The notes: generated by a model not told the origin, from the letters alone. 64,000 nucleotides of DNA from Marinobacter xestospongiae (GCF_023156385.1 NZ_JAKZAK010000006.1:1-64000); one strand, 5' to 3'; counted from the stretch's first letter, positions 26,371-35,944 are shown. Translations and numbers: made by a program.

Positions 26371-27799
26371 GGGGCTGCCTTTCGCGACTGAGACTGAGTA
26401 GGGTCTGGATCAGGTCCTGAGTGATGTTCTCAATCAGGAAACGGCTCCGGTTCGGGTAGGCCTCGTCAATGCCGGCACCCGTCGCAACTCGTTGTATACG
26501 ATTAACAAGATAGTCCACGATGGCCTGATGTTCCTCCTGCGCCAGGCAGGTACCGAGCTGATATTTTCTGACCAGATTGGCAAGCGCGCCGTGATCGGGC
26601 GTGATGTGCAGAATGGGCTTCTCCAGCGCCAGGTAGTCGTAGAGCTTCGACGGTACCTGGGTTTTGGTGCCGGACTGGATATTGACCACAATGTCAGCAC
26701 CGGCAAGATCACCCAGACACTGACGGTACGGCTGGGCGGGTTTGACGATCAGCGACCCCTGCTCGATCAGATCGGCGTAGCGGTCGTGGACATCGTAATC
26801 CAGCGACAGGTCACCAATCTGGGTGAACACCACCTTCTGGTCCGTCTCGGCCAGCTGGCCGTTGACCTCGCGTATGGCATCCAGCAACGACGCCGGGTCG
26901 CGGACGCCATACAGGAAGCCGGCGTGGCACAGGTTCAGAGTGCCAGCCTGATGGGGTGCGGTGGCATCCGGCAGGTCCTGGAAATCAGATTGATCAATTC
27001 CGTTCGGCATCACCAGGAACTTGTCCGGATTGACCTCGGGATAACGCTCGAGGAATTCCGTCATCAGCGGTTCGGTGTTGAGAGACACCGCCGAGGCGTG
27101 CATTACGATGCGGCGCTCCAGTTTGGCGCTCAGACGGTCCAGCCAGGGCCCTTTGGACTGATGGAACGGGTTGTTGACCCAAGGGTCGCGGAAATCGGCC
27201 ACCCAGGGCTTGCCACTGACCAGACTGATCAGATAGCCCACCAGCAACCCTGACCAGGGAGAGCCGGTGGCAAAGATGACGTCAACCTGGCCGCGCCGGA
27301 CCAGGCGCCAGCCGCGGAAGAACGCCGGCAGAATCCATGGGCCGGCCTGGTCGGGAAAGTAGCAGAGGTTGTAGATGAAATCCTTCAGCTGCTGCAGGCG
27401 CCCACGCTTGCCGGCGCCATCAGCTTCGGATTTGAACACCACCTTTTGCGGCTGGGTGGCGGATGCCTGGTTAGTATCCTCCGTCGTACCGGAGGAACGA
27501 ACCCGGGACAGCAGGGACTTGATCAGCCCCCGCAATGCGAGCAGCAGCTTAAACAGATCCCAGCCTTTGACCCGGTGGATGGTCTCGCTGTTGACGGGCA
27601 GTTGCACGTGGCTCAGGGCGTTGTCGCCATCCGCTACGTCCTGATCGTTGGTGAGTACGTGGCATTCGCCATTCTCAAGGTTTCTGAGAAATTTCAGGGT
27701 GCGCATGCTACCTGGCACACCGGTACTGACGGTCGGAGGGTAAAAGTACGCGATGAACAGCGCCTTGGTTCCCTGAAGGTCGGCCTTGGGGGCAGTCAT
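26360..27799 (-). CDS. Glycosyltransferase, GT4-like
   Basis: A 479-residue GT-B-like protein. The N-terminus reads ALFIAYFYPPTVSTGVPGSMRTLKFLRNL, with the glycine-rich loop spread over residues 13-31. A variable charged insert (about residues 85-125) precedes VDVIFATGSPWSGLLVGYLISLVSGKPWVADFRDPW. The C-terminal donor half has LNLCHAGFLYGVRDPASLL, GADIVVNIQSGTKTQVPSKLYDYLALEKPIL. This resembles WcaI/WbuB-type enzymes. It sits between wecC and a sulfotransferase gene in the leftward operon, so it may handle ManNAcA or a neighbouring residue; that is inference. Confidence 0.83.
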   Translation of the reverse strand: MTAPKADLQGTKALFIAYFYPPTVSTGVPGSMRTLKFLRNLENGECHVLTNDQDVADGDNALSHVQLPVNSETIHRVKGWDLFKLLLALRGLIKSLLSRVRSSGTTEDTNQASATQPQKVVFKSEADGAGKRGRLQQLKDFIYNLCYFPDQAGPWILPAFFRGWRLVRRGQVDVIFATGSPWSGLLVGYLISLVSGKPWVADFRDPWVNNPFHQSKGPWLDRLSAKLERRIVMHASAVSLNTEPLMTEFLERYPEVNPDKFLVMPNGIDQSDFQDLPDATAPHQAGTLNLCHAGFLYGVRDPASLLDAIREVNGQLAETDQKVVFTQIGDLSLDYDVHDRYADLIEQGSLIVKPAQPYRQCLGDLAGADIVVNIQSGTKTQVPSKLYDYLALEKPILHITPDHGALANLVRKYQLGTCLAQEEHQAIVDYLVNRIQRVATGAGIDEAYPNRSRFLIENITQDLIQTLLSLSRERQPHET

Positions 27800-27823
27800 G
27801 GAAACATCTCGCTTGCCGGGTTT

Positions 27824-29089
27824 TTAGTTAACAAGTCCAACAGTATCAATAAGCTGCGGAATGCTTTTTATCTCGTTTCTGGCTTCTGTGAAGGGCTTGT
27901 GCCTGACCAGTATGCAGACAATGTCGGCTTCTTCCAGTGCCTCGGACAGTGAGGCTTTACGCAGGTTGGGACGGCTGAGGTGGTCCGGCAGCGTGCGGAC
28001 GTTGGGCTCGACCACCAGCACCTGGCAACCCAGTTCAGCGATGGCCCGGGTGATCTTCAGCGCTGGGCTTTCCCGAAGATCGTCGATGTCTGGTTTGAAG
28101 GCGACGCCCAGGCAGGCAACCTTGATGTCCTGGCGGGTGCGACCGGGCAGATCCCGGTGCAGAGCTTCCATCATGCCGGTGACTTTCTGCAGTACCCAGT
28201 CCGGCTTATGGTCATTGACCTCCCGCGCCAGCCGGATAAGTCGGGCCTGCTCCGGCGCACTGTCCACAATGAACCAGGGGTCAACAGCGATACAGTGCCC
28301 GCCCACGCCGGGGCCGGGGCTGAGGATGTTGACCCGGGGGTGACGATTGGCCAGTCGGATCATCTCCCAGACATTGATGTCCAGGCGATCACAGATCAGT
28401 GACAGCTCATTGGCGAAGGCAATGTTGATGTCGCGGAAGCTGTTTTCGGTGAGCTTGGCCATCTCCGCGGTGCGAGCGGTGGTGGTGATGCAGTCGCCCT
28501 GGACCACCTTTTTGTAAAGTTTCAGCGCTTCGGTGGCACAAGTTGGGGTAATGCCCCCGATCACCCGGTCATTCTCCACCAGTTCCCGTATCACCTGGCC
28601 TGGCAGCACCCGCTCCGGACAATGGGCAATGCGGATATCCGAGGCATCACCGGCCTGATGGGGAAACGTCAGGTCTGGGCGCTCTTCCGCCAGCCAGGCG
28701 GACAACTGCTCTGACGTCCCCACTGGTGATGTGGATTCCAGCACCACCAGGTTGCCTGCCGCCAGAACCGGAGCGATGGCCCGCGCGGAACTCTCGACAT
28801 AGGCCAGATCCGGCACCTTGTCGTCCTTGAACGGGGTGGGGACGGCGATCAGGAAGGCATCGGCCGGTTCCGGTTGGGTCGCGGCTTTCAGGTAGCCTTC
28901 GGTAACGGCAGCGCGGACCACGATGTCGAGGGAGGGCTCGACAATGTGAATCTCGCCCCGGTTGATGGTATCGACGGCCTGCTGGTTCACGTCCACCCCC
29001 AGCACCTGGATGCGCCGGGAGGCGAACACTGCGGCGGTGGGGAGGCCGACATACCCAAGCCCCATTACTACGATCTTACTGACATTCAT
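27824..29089 (-). CDS. wecC: UDP-N-acetyl-D-mannosamine dehydrogenase
   Basis: A 421-residue UDP-sugar dehydrogenase that oxidises UDP-ManNAc to UDP-ManNAcA in two NAD-dependent steps. The N-terminal Rossmann motif is VVMGLGYVGLPTAAVFA. The catalytic Cys266 lies in GPGVGGHCIAVDPWF, the central domain has AKLTENSFRDINIAFANE, and the C-terminal UDP-binding domain has LGVAFKPDIDDLRESPAL. The combination HCIAVDPWF and the adjacent wecB point to ManNAc rather than glucose as substrate. It is 30 nt downstream of wecB. The product gives the polymer negative charge and a carboxylate. Confidence 0.92.
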   Translation of the reverse strand: MNVSKIVVMGLGYVGLPTAAVFASRRIQVLGVDVNQQAVDTINRGEIHIVEPSLDIVVRAAVTEGYLKAATQPEPADAFLIAVPTPFKDDKVPDLAYVESSARAIAPVLAAGNLVVLESTSPVGTSEQLSAWLAEERPDLTFPHQAGDASDIRIAHCPERVLPGQVIRELVENDRVIGGITPTCATEALKLYKKVVQGDCITTTARTAEMAKLTENSFRDINIAFANELSLICDRLDINVWEMIRLANRHPRVNILSPGPGVGGHCIAVDPWFIVDSAPEQARLIRLAREVNDHKPDWVLQKVTGMMEALHRDLPGRTRQDIKVACLGVAFKPDIDDLRESPALKITRAIAELGCQVLVVEPNVRTLPDHLSRPNLRKASLSEALEEADIVCILVRHKPFTEARNEIKSIPQLIDTVGLVN

Positions 29090-29119
29090 GGTCCTGTTCC
29101 TTGAACTGCTGATCGGCTG

Positions 29120-30244
29120 TCATCGAAGGGTCTGTGCCAGGCTGGCGATGATGCGCTCGCAGGCCTGACCGTCACCATAGGGATTGTGCGCCCGGGCCAT
29201 GTCGTCGTAGGCCCGGGTATCGTTGAGCAGGGTCTCCACGGTGCCGGTGATGGCCTCCACGTTGGTGCCCACCAGTTTCACGGTGCCTGCGTCCACCGCT
29301 TCCGGGCGTTCGGTGGTATCCCTGAGCACCAGTACCGGCTTGCCGAGGGAGGGCGCTTCCTCCTGAATGCCGCCGGAATCGGTGAGTATCAGGTGGCTGC
29401 GCTGCATCAGGTAGACAAACGGCAGGTAGTCCTGGGGCGCAATCAGGTGGACGTTTGGTGTCTGGCCAAGACGTCTGCGTACCGGTTCCTGAACCTGGGG
29501 GTTGAGGTGAACCGGGTACACCACGTCGCACTCCGGGTGATTTGACGCGATGCGGGCCAGGGCGTCGCAGATCCGCTCGAAGCCGCCGCCAAAGCTTTCC
29601 CGTCGATGGCCGGTGACGAGAATCAGGCGACGATCCGCGGCCAGGAATGGAAAACGTCCGGCGAGTTCGGCCTGCAGTTCCGGCGCACGCTGAATGCGAT
29701 CGGCGACATTGAGGAGAGCGTCAATCACGGTATTGCCGGTAACGGTGATGAGTCCGTCTTCCACGCCTTCGGCAAGCAGGTTCTGACGGGCACCATCGGT
29801 TGGCGCGAAATGCAGGTTGGTCAGGGCTCCAGTGAGACGGCGGTTGCCTTCTTCCGGCCACGGGGAGTAAAGGTTGCCGGTTCGCAAGCCCGCCTCGACA
29901 TGGCCAATGCAGGTTTTGTGATAGTAGCCCGCGAGGCTGGCCGCGAACGTGGTGGTGGTGTCGCCATGAACCAGCAGGCAGTCCGGTCGCACCTCCTGCA
30001 GCACCCGGTCAACCCCGGCAATGACCCGTCCGGTCAGCTCTGCAAGACTCTGTCCGGGTTTCATCACATTGAGGTCGAACTGGGGTTCGATGGTGAACAG
30101 ATTCAGCACCTGATCCAGCATCTCCCGATGCTGGGCGGTGACACACACATAGGACTCGAAACGGGAATCGTCGCCGAGCGCCTTAACGAGCGGAGCCATT
30201 TTTATGGCTTCCGGTCGGGTTCCGAAGACAGTGAGAACCTTCAT
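29120..30244 (-). CDS. wecB: UDP-N-acetylglucosamine 2-epimerase (non-hydrolysing)
   Basis: A 374-residue GT-B-fold epimerase converting UDP-GlcNAc to UDP-ManNAc. Hallmarks are [52 protein letters not shown](G)[11 protein letters not shown] and [31 protein letters not shown] closes the UDP site. Start: ATG 30244; an adjacent upstream in-frame TTG is less likely. It heads the leftward operon wecB-wecC-GT-sulfotransferase-GT2. A TGTTACA element lies about 40 nt upstream of the start. Confidence 0.93.
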   Translation of the reverse strand: MKVLTVFGTRPEAIKMAPLVKALGDDSRFESYVCVTAQHREMLDQVLNLFTIEPQFDLNVMKPGQSLAELTGRVIAGVDRVLQEVRPDCLLVHGDTTTTFAASLAGYYHKTCIGHVEAGLRTGNLYSPWPEEGNRRLTGALTNLHFAPTDGARQNLLAEGVEDGLITVTGNTVIDALLNVADRIQRAPELQAELAGRFPFLAADRRLILVTGHRRESFGGGFERICDALARIASNHPECDVVYPVHLNPQVQEPVRRRLGQTPNVHLIAPQDYLPFVYLMQRSHLILTDSGGIQEEAPSLGKPVLVLRDTTERPEAVDAGTVKLVGTNVEAITGTVETLLNDTRAYDDMARAHNPYGDGQACERIIASLAQTLR

Positions 30245-30283
30245 CAATGTCCTTCCATGGTCCGATACATTTCGGATAAAATT

Positions 30284-30290
30284 TGTTACA
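30284..30290. promoter_or_regulatory. TGTTACA element upstream of wecB
   Basis: TTTGTTACAAA (near-palindromic TTTGT-T-ACAAA) lies in the AT-rich gap upstream of wecB. The same TGTTACA core occurs in other intergenic regions of this locus (3367, 38604 and, outside the locus, 62574). It may be an operator, or simply a product of AT-rich promoter composition. Confidence 0.3.
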
Positions 30291-30419
30291 AAAGTTTACC
30301 AGATAAATGCCGGTGACTGCATAGCACAATTATCAGCATCGCGATGAAACTGGATGGAACGGGTATCGGACGATATACCTTTATATAGCAGCCGGCCGTC
30401 AGGTTTGCCCGATCGCGAG

Positions 30420-30449
30420 TGACGGGCTAATGACGGGCTAATGACGGGC
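30420..30449 (+). repeat. Tandem 11-bp repeat TGACGGGCTAA before a glycosyltransferase gene
   Basis: Two full copies of TGACGGGCTAA (30420-30430, 30431-30441) are followed by a partial copy TGACGGGC (30442-30449) and a degenerate CGACGG. The spacing is one helical turn. A weak sigma-70-like pair, TTGCCC (30405-30410) and TAATGA (30428-30433) with 17 nt between, overlaps the first copies. The repeat lies about 75 nt before the GTG start of the GT2 gene at 30523 and may be a regulator binding array. Confidence 0.6.
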
Positions 30450-30522
30450 GAGCGACGGCCAAGCTGATGGACAAAGCAGCCACCAGCGAATTCTGAGGCG
30501 ACAGGGAAGGGAGCAGGCGCGA

Positions 30523-31545
30523 GTGTCGGAAACATCAGTACCGGGGGATTTAGCGGCAGCGGGCGACGCTGATCGCGCGGTCGGCATGACAGTGGTGATC
30601 CCGGCCCACAATTGCGAGCAATATATAGAAGAGACCATCGCCAGTGTGGAGGCCCAGACTCTGCCGCCGGTCGAGGTGATTGTGGTTGAGAACGCCTCCA
30701 GCGACGGTTCCCGGGAACTGATTGCCCAGTTGGCGGAAGAAAGCCATCTGAAAATCCGGTTGGTGACGACGGATTGCCCGGGCGTGTCCAACGCCAGGAA
30801 CCTGGGCTTCTCCCTCGCTCACACACCGCTGGTTGCCATGCTGGATGCTGACGACCGCTACCTGCCTGGATTCCTCAATTCGGCCTCTGAAGCATTTTCC
30901 CAACAGCCAACGTTGTGCCTGTTCTTCGGAAACCGCAGACCGCTGCGTGATGGCGAGGTGGTTGATGAGCCCTTTCTGGAGCGCACGGGGTTGCCTTCAC
31001 TGGCATTTACGCCATTGGCAGGGGACAGCCGGCTGATCCGCAACGGACTGTTTGAGCTTCTGCTTCGGGGCAGCGTGGTGTCCTGCAGTGGTGCGGTTGT
31101 TCGACGTTCTGCCGCCTATCGGGCGGGGCTGTTTCCGGTATCACTGAATTCCAGCGAAGATCGCTGCTTCTTCAGCCGACTGGCACTGGAAGGCCCGGCG
31201 GCCTATACCCTGGCGCCGACGCACCACTACCGCAGCCACCCGGCCAGCAAGACCGGCAGCAGCGGCTGGCTCGAGATCCGGCGCAACATGGTGCGCTGTC
31301 TGGCCCAGCTCCAGCTGGACACGCTGGAACGGGGGCTCACCGCCGCTCAACGTGAGGCACTTCAGCAGGCGTTCAGCCAGGCACTGGCCGGATTTCACTA
31401 TTCTGCGGCGGACAACGGCCTGGCCAGCTTTCTTGATGCCCGCGCCTGGAGCCGCCGGGCCGGGTTGCCGGTCACCCGGTCGCCAAAACTCTGGCTGAAG
31501 GCGGTAAAAAACAGCATCGGTCGACAACAGCCGGCAAATATATAA
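30523..31545 (+). CDS. Glycosyltransferase family 2
   Basis: A 340-residue GT-A enzyme: MTVVIPAHNCEQYIEETIASV, VIVVENASSDGSRELI, SNARNLGFSLAHTPLVAMLDADDRYLPGF. The DXD motif is DADD, and NSSEDRCFFSRLALEG supplies the usual acidic ED pair. No membrane helix is present. Start: GTG 30523, with AGGGAG 9 nt upstream; the next in-frame ATG (residue 22) would begin directly at the Rossmann strand and is less likely. It stands alone on the + strand, divergent from wecB, and is followed by a 225-nt gap. Confidence 0.85.
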   Translation: MSETSVPGDLAAAGDADRAVGMTVVIPAHNCEQYIEETIASVEAQTLPPVEVIVVENASSDGSRELIAQLAEESHLKIRLVTTDCPGVSNARNLGFSLAHTPLVAMLDADDRYLPGFLNSASEAFSQQPTLCLFFGNRRPLRDGEVVDEPFLERTGLPSLAFTPLAGDSRLIRNGLFELLLRGSVVSCSGAVVRRSAAYRAGLFPVSLNSSEDRCFFSRLALEGPAAYTLAPTHHYRSHPASKTGSSGWLEIRRNMVRCLAQLQLDTLERGLTAAQREALQQAFSQALAGFHYSAADNGLASFLDARAWSRRAGLPVTRSPKLWLKAVKNSIGRQQPANI

Positions 31546-31770
31546 CGGAAGGGGATATGGTGGCGGTATTCAGCAGAACTCTTTCTATAGTGCGTCTGTG
31601 CGCCATAACATTCGGTGCTAGACTTTGTGTAATTGCGACCTATCCGTCGCAGGCGCTTTCGGTTGACGAGTCGTGATCCAGGACCTGCCAGGGCCGTTGG
31701 TTTGGTCACAACCACAGGGACAGGAATCCTTTACCCTAGATCAAGGGTTGCATGTATAGGGCTAAAAACT

Positions 31771-32898
31771 ATGAATATCTCTAAATTGGCTTCAGGTCTG
31801 GTACTGGCATTGGGTATGAACTCGATCGCCATGGGCGAAGCCGGCGTGATCTTCCAGGACAACTTTGACAACCAGCCGGATTTTACCTCCACCATGCATT
31901 CGACCGAGTCAGCACAGGACGCGAGCCTCGGATTCACTCTGCCGGAAGGTTGGACCCACCTCTACCAGGGCACCCGCTGGTCGCCGGAGACCGGCTATCC
32001 AGACAACCATGCGTCCCTGGAAATACTGGCATCCAATGCCGACAAGGCCCGCGGCGGTAGCGGCAAGTCCGCGGTGTTCTGGCGGGAATCCTACACTCCG
32101 GATTCCGGCTGGGCGATGTGGAACTCTGACAGCCAGTTGATGAAGATCCTGGATCGGGGTTACGACCAGCTCTACGTTGAGTTTTACATCCGTTTCTCAA
32201 AGGAATGGTGGAACCGCACCAACGCCTCCAGCTATACCTCGAAAATGTTCCGGGTCGGCCACTGGAATGGTCAGGGGACTCCCTACAGCGGCTATCGCGG
32301 CGACCTGGGGCCCATCGCTTTCTGGGATTACAAGCGTGACAACTACGGTCTCAGGCACGTGATCGCCTTTCGCGGCGGGCCGCCCCAGACCGACAACTAC
32401 TACTTCAAGGATCAGTACCGCCGTGGTGAATCCCGCAACTACACCTCCTCGATAGAAGGCCAGGAAGAGGGGGGGACTGATCCGAAGCTTCAGGATCAGG
32501 TCTATGGCGGCAACATTGTGGATTACAGCGGCATCGTGGAGCACGACCAGGTCTTCGGGGATGAGAATCGCTGGACCAAGGTGGGCTTCTACGTGAAGAT
32601 GAACTCATCACCCGGTGCCACCGACGGCATCTATCGGATCTGGGTGGATGGGCACCGGGTACTCAACCGAACCAACATTCCCTGGACCATGGACAATCCG
32701 GAAAACCGGATGGTCAAGTGGAATTACTTTGCCATCAGTGGCAACGACTATTTCCAGGCGGAGCCCAACAGTCAGAGATTCGAGGACTGGTACGCTATTG
32801 ATGACGTGGTGGTAATGGACGACTACCCCGGTTCAACCGGCGGCGTGGACGATGGCGTGATGCCGCCGAATCCGCCCCAGAACATCACGGTGGAATAG
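31771..32898 (+). CDS. Secreted polysaccharide lyase-like beta-jelly-roll protein
   Basis: A 375-residue protein with a signal peptide (MNISKLASGLVLALGMNSIAMG) and a single aromatic-rich domain. Stretches such as LYVEFYIRFSKEWWNR, SKMFRVGHWNGQG, TKVGFYVKMNSS, DGIYRIWVDGHRVLNRTN and DWYAIDDVVVMDDYPG resemble concanavalin-like polysaccharide lyase domains. A lyase in an EPS locus may trim or release polymer in the periplasm or outside; catalytic residues could not be assigned. The C-terminus (PPNPPQNITVE) looks like the first strand of an Fn3-type linker that stops abruptly. It is followed by an intrinsic terminator. Start: ATG 31771. Confidence 0.7.
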   Translation: MNISKLASGLVLALGMNSIAMGEAGVIFQDNFDNQPDFTSTMHSTESAQDASLGFTLPEGWTHLYQGTRWSPETGYPDNHASLEILASNADKARGGSGKSAVFWRESYTPDSGWAMWNSDSQLMKILDRGYDQLYVEFYIRFSKEWWNRTNASSYTSKMFRVGHWNGQGTPYSGYRGDLGPIAFWDYKRDNYGLRHVIAFRGGPPQTDNYYFKDQYRRGESRNYTSSIEGQEEGGTDPKLQDQVYGGNIVDYSGIVEHDQVFGDENRWTKVGFYVKMNSSPGATDGIYRIWVDGHRVLNRTNIPWTMDNPENRMVKWNYFAISGNDYFQAEPNSQRFEDWYAIDDVVVMDDYPGSTGGVDDGVMPPNPPQNITVE

Positions 32899-32924
32899 CG
32901 TTCTAACGATTTCAGCGCGGTTTG

Positions 32925-32962
32925 AAAGGCCTCAGGCGACTTGGCGGTTCCTGAGGCCTTTT
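32925..32962 (+). terminator. Intrinsic terminator after the lyase-like gene
   Basis: A 12-bp stem (AAAGGCCTCAGG at 32925-32936 and CCTGAGGCCTTTT at 32950-32962) with a 13-nt loop is followed by T residues on the + strand. It overlaps the last codons of the leftward glycosyltransferase gene, so both convergent genes may use it. Confidence 0.8.
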
Positions 32963-33885
32963 AGTATCCCGAGGCTGCGGCCGACCAGGTAGGCGAGGTC
33001 GAGCAGATAGATGCGGACCAGTGCGGTCGGGCCCGGTGGCCGCCGGAAACCTGCCCGCAGCAATCGCTTGGCAGTCAGCACCAGTGGCAGCAGCAGGCTG
33101 AACACCAGCAGCCCGAGCCCAATGGGGGGCAACAGAGCCAGGGCCGCCAACGCCGTTAACAGGCACACCAGAAATACGCTCACCAACAGGAACACCGGGT
33201 CCCGGATCGAATCCTCAATGCGGGAGAGGTAGTTCTCTGCGTGCCAGCTTTGTCGACGAATGAACTCGCCAAGGGTGAGGGCATTGCCAAGATGGACGAC
33301 GCTCAAGCGGTCGTCGAAGCGCAGTGGCAAGCCGGCCTGGATGACCTGGTCCGACAGCATGGAATCCTCTCCAGAGCTCACCTGTTCGTTGAAACCACCG
33401 AGTGTCTCAAACGTGTGTCGGGCAATGAGGATGGAGGCACCGATGAGCTTGGAGGGCAGTGTGGTGGGACGATCCGGGGCGGAAAGCAGCCAGTACTTCT
33501 CGACCCAGACCGGGTCCGGTCGCAGTTTGCAGCCCCCGCCAAACACCGACCCGGGATGGGCCGCAATCAGCGCCTCGGCGTGAGCCAGCCAATCCGGGGA
33601 CAGCAGACAGTCACCATCAATAAACACCAGAAACTCGCCGCGACTGTGTCGGGCGCCATGGTTGCGCACGGCGCCCACTTTGCCATCCGGAAACTCCAGT
33701 ATCTGCACGCCGGCAAAGCCGCGGGCCAGCGCAACGGTGTTATCGCTGGAGCCATTGTCCACGACGATGACTTCGACGTCGCCACGCTGGCCGATGCCCT
33801 CGCGGATTGAGGTCAGGCACTGGCCAATGTATTGGGCTTCATTATGGGCGGGTATCACGATGGAAAAGCGGTAACGAGTGGTCAT
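32932..33885 (-). CDS. Glycosyltransferase family 2 with C-terminal membrane segments
   Basis: A 317-residue GT-A enzyme: FSIVIPAHNEAQYIGQCLTSI, VIVVDNGSSDNTVALA, GAVRNHGARHSRGEFLVFIDGDCLL (DXD as DGD), and GGFNEQVSSGEDSMLSDQVI with the catalytic-base acidic pair. Two hydrophobic segments (about residues 232-275) and an amphipathic tail anchor it to the membrane. It overlaps the PaaK-like gene by 4 nt. Its final codons form part of the terminator hairpin at 32925-32962. Confidence 0.86.
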   Translation of the reverse strand: MTTRYRFSIVIPAHNEAQYIGQCLTSIREGIGQRGDVEVIVVDNGSSDNTVALARGFAGVQILEFPDGKVGAVRNHGARHSRGEFLVFIDGDCLLSPDWLAHAEALIAAHPGSVFGGGCKLRPDPVWVEKYWLLSAPDRPTTLPSKLIGASILIARHTFETLGGFNEQVSSGEDSMLSDQVIQAGLPLRFDDRLSVVHLGNALTLGEFIRRQSWHAENYLSRIEDSIRDPVFLLVSVFLVCLLTALAALALLPPIGLGLLVFSLLLPLVLTAKRLLRAGFRRPPGPTALVRIYLLDLAYLVGRSLGILKGLRNRQVA

Positions 33886-35285
33886 GCCTGGTCCATTGCC
33901 TGCGTTCCCTGGGGCGCTGAAAGTTCGCGGATCACCGCCCGAAACTTGCCATTGGCCCCCCGGGGAATCCGGTCCACCTGCTGTACGGTGATGGCCAGCA
34001 TCCCGGCGGTGCGTTTGCTCAGGTTGTCCTTAAGCGTCCGCAGTTCGGCGGGGTCGAGATCCGGCTGCACCACCACCTTGATGGTGCAGTGATCTTTGGC
34101 GTCCTGAATAATCTGGGCTTCGGCGATGCCGTTGAGGCCCTTGAAGATGTGATCCAGCCGGCCGATACGGCGACCATCGGGGGTCTCGACGTAGTCGTCG
34201 ATGCGGCCATTGATGCGGGCAAGGCTGGTGGGGCGTAGCGGTTGGTATGCCGGTTCCGGCAGTTGGGCGGTATCACCGATGTGGTACCGTAACAGTGGCA
34301 TGGTGGTATTCGTCAGCGTGGTTGCTACCAGGGTGGCGGTCTCGGCCCCCGTCGTCTCATCGGGAATGGCTTCGGTGATACCCAGCACCGGGTTGAGCCG
34401 ATAGAGTCCCTCACTGTCCTGTCCGGCAAACAGGGCGTACTCGGCCGTGCCATAGTAGTCCCGAACCGGGCAGCCGAACACGGATTCAATCACTGTTCTC
34501 TGCCAGTCCAGCAGGGTTTCGGAGTTGGTGACCACCGCCTGTGGCTGAAAGCCCGGGCGGGTTCCTGCCTGCTGGTAGTGGTTGGCCAGGTCGGCAATAG
34601 CCGATGGGTAGCCAATCAGCTCCATCGGCTGAAAATGCTCCAGCGCCTGTTGATACCAGGGAAAACTGTTGTCATTGAGGTGGTAACTGGAGAACAGCAT
34701 CTGGTTCTCCGCCCGGTTGAAGCGGGCAAAGGGGGGCGTTGTGCACTCAGCGGGCTGGATCATGCGCCCGGCGAAGGTGGCCCGTCGGGCGCCAAAGGGA
34801 ACCCCATGGTATTCCTCGAATTCCACCAGCAGTGCCATGGCGAGTTGGTAGGTGCGGCGGTTCACTGCCAGCGCCAGGGGGGTGCCGGTCGACCCGCTGG
34901 TATGCTGGATCATAAAGGGTTGCTCACCGGCTGCGCGGAATCGTTCGGGCTCTGCGCGCAGGGTCGCCTTGTCGAGGATGGGCAGTTTGGTCAGGTCCCG
35001 GGTGGCGGTGAAATCCTGTTCGGTCAGCCCCAGTTTTGCAAACAGGGACTGGTAGTAGGGGACGGAGTGACGACAGTGTCGCACCATCTCATGGAGTCGT
35101 TCGGACTGGTAGGCTTCGATCTCATCGGCGTCCCAGTGACGGGCCCGGCGCACTTGCTCGAGCAGCTCACGATAAACGCCGGTATAGCGTTTACGGTAGA
35201 GGTTATAGCCATAGGCTGACACCAGCAGGTTCTGAAACCAAACCGGTGAGCCGTCATAAACCCGTTGAACAATTCCGGCGGTCAT
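33882..35285 (-). CDS. PaaK/CapK-like AMP-forming ligase
   Basis: A 467-residue adenylate-forming enzyme related to phenylacetate-CoA ligase and capsule protein CapK. The phosphate-binding loop is QHTSGSTGTPLALAVN, the adenine motif region is DYYGTAEYALFAGQ, and PLLRYHIGDTAQL and RINGRIDDYVETPDGRRIGRLDHIF lead into the mobile C-terminal domain. It would activate a carboxylate as an adenylate or CoA ester. Its place between a hexapeptide acyltransferase and a glycosyltransferase, with 4-nt overlaps on both sides, suggests that the activated acyl group ends up on a sugar. Substrate unknown. Confidence 0.85.
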   Translation of the reverse strand: MTAGIVQRVYDGSPVWFQNLLVSAYGYNLYRKRYTGVYRELLEQVRRARHWDADEIEAYQSERLHEMVRHCRHSVPYYQSLFAKLGLTEQDFTATRDLTKLPILDKATLRAEPERFRAAGEQPFMIQHTSGSTGTPLALAVNRRTYQLAMALLVEFEEYHGVPFGARRATFAGRMIQPAECTTPPFARFNRAENQMLFSSYHLNDNSFPWYQQALEHFQPMELIGYPSAIADLANHYQQAGTRPGFQPQAVVTNSETLLDWQRTVIESVFGCPVRDYYGTAEYALFAGQDSEGLYRLNPVLGITEAIPDETTGAETATLVATTLTNTTMPLLRYHIGDTAQLPEPAYQPLRPTSLARINGRIDDYVETPDGRRIGRLDHIFKGLNGIAEAQIIQDAKDHCTIKVVVQPDLDPAELRTLKDNLSKRTAGMLAITVQQVDRIPRGANGKFRAVIRELSAPQGTQAMDQA

Positions 35286-35944
35286 GGTGACGTTTCCTCC
35301 CTGACAGTACCCTCAGTGCTGGAACCCCGTTGTTCGCCGTCAGCGTCATGTGCCTGCTGGTAGCGGTTGCGCAGGCGGCGAGCCGGGTTGCCAGCCAGAA
35401 TGTCGCCGGTTTCGAATTCGGCGACCACCACGCTGCCGGCGGCGACGATGCTGTGATCCTTCACTGAGGTCAGTACCACGGCCTGATTCCCGAGCCAGCA
35501 GTCGGCACCAATCGATACTTTCTCAAAACTGCCTCCCTGCTCACGAATGGGCTTGCCGGGATCGCTGAAATCATGCTGTCGGCTGCCACTGAGAATGTGT
35601 ACGCCACTGCCCAGCAGTGTATTGGGACCGATAAAGCACTTGCCAATATTGCACTGGGGCCCGATGTAGACGCCGGATTGAATGCTGGTGTCCCGATGCG
35701 ACAGAACGGTCAGAAAACCAATGGAAATGTCGTCGGAGGTGTCGGGGCAGGCGAGTCGATAGAAGGCTGCCCGAAGGTAGATGCCCAGTTTTCCCGGCAC
35801 CAGGCTCAGGGACTGGGAGAACGACTGAAACACGCCATCCCGGTTTCCGGCCAGACTCATCAGATGGCACAGCAGCCACAACGGCAGGGCGAGGCCCAGA
35901 AACACCGTTTTCACTGCCCGTTTGATCACCTGCCGCCTGTTCAT
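35282..35944 (-). CDS. Hexapeptide-repeat acyltransferase (LbH, WbbJ-like)
   Basis: A 220-residue protein: an N-terminal basic stretch and hydrophobic helix (VFLGLALPLWLLCHLMSLA) followed by a left-handed beta-helix with hexapeptide turns (IQSGVYIGPQCNIGKCFIGPNTLLG, VSIGADCWLGNQAVVL, GSVVVAEFETGDILAGNPARRL). The catalytic His is probably in SGSRQHDFSD. It transfers acetyl or another acyl group from CoA to a sugar hydroxyl or amine. Start: ATG 35944, overlapping the stop of the upstream gene (ATGA); a longer frame upstream lies within that gene. It overlaps the PaaK-like gene by 4 nt. Confidence 0.84.
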   Translation of the reverse strand: MNRRQVIKRAVKTVFLGLALPLWLLCHLMSLAGNRDGVFQSFSQSLSLVPGKLGIYLRAAFYRLACPDTSDDISIGFLTVLSHRDTSIQSGVYIGPQCNIGKCFIGPNTLLGSGVHILSGSRQHDFSDPGKPIREQGGSFEKVSIGADCWLGNQAVVLTSVKDHSIVAAGSVVVAEFETGDILAGNPARRLRNRYQQAHDADGEQRGSSTEGTVREETSP

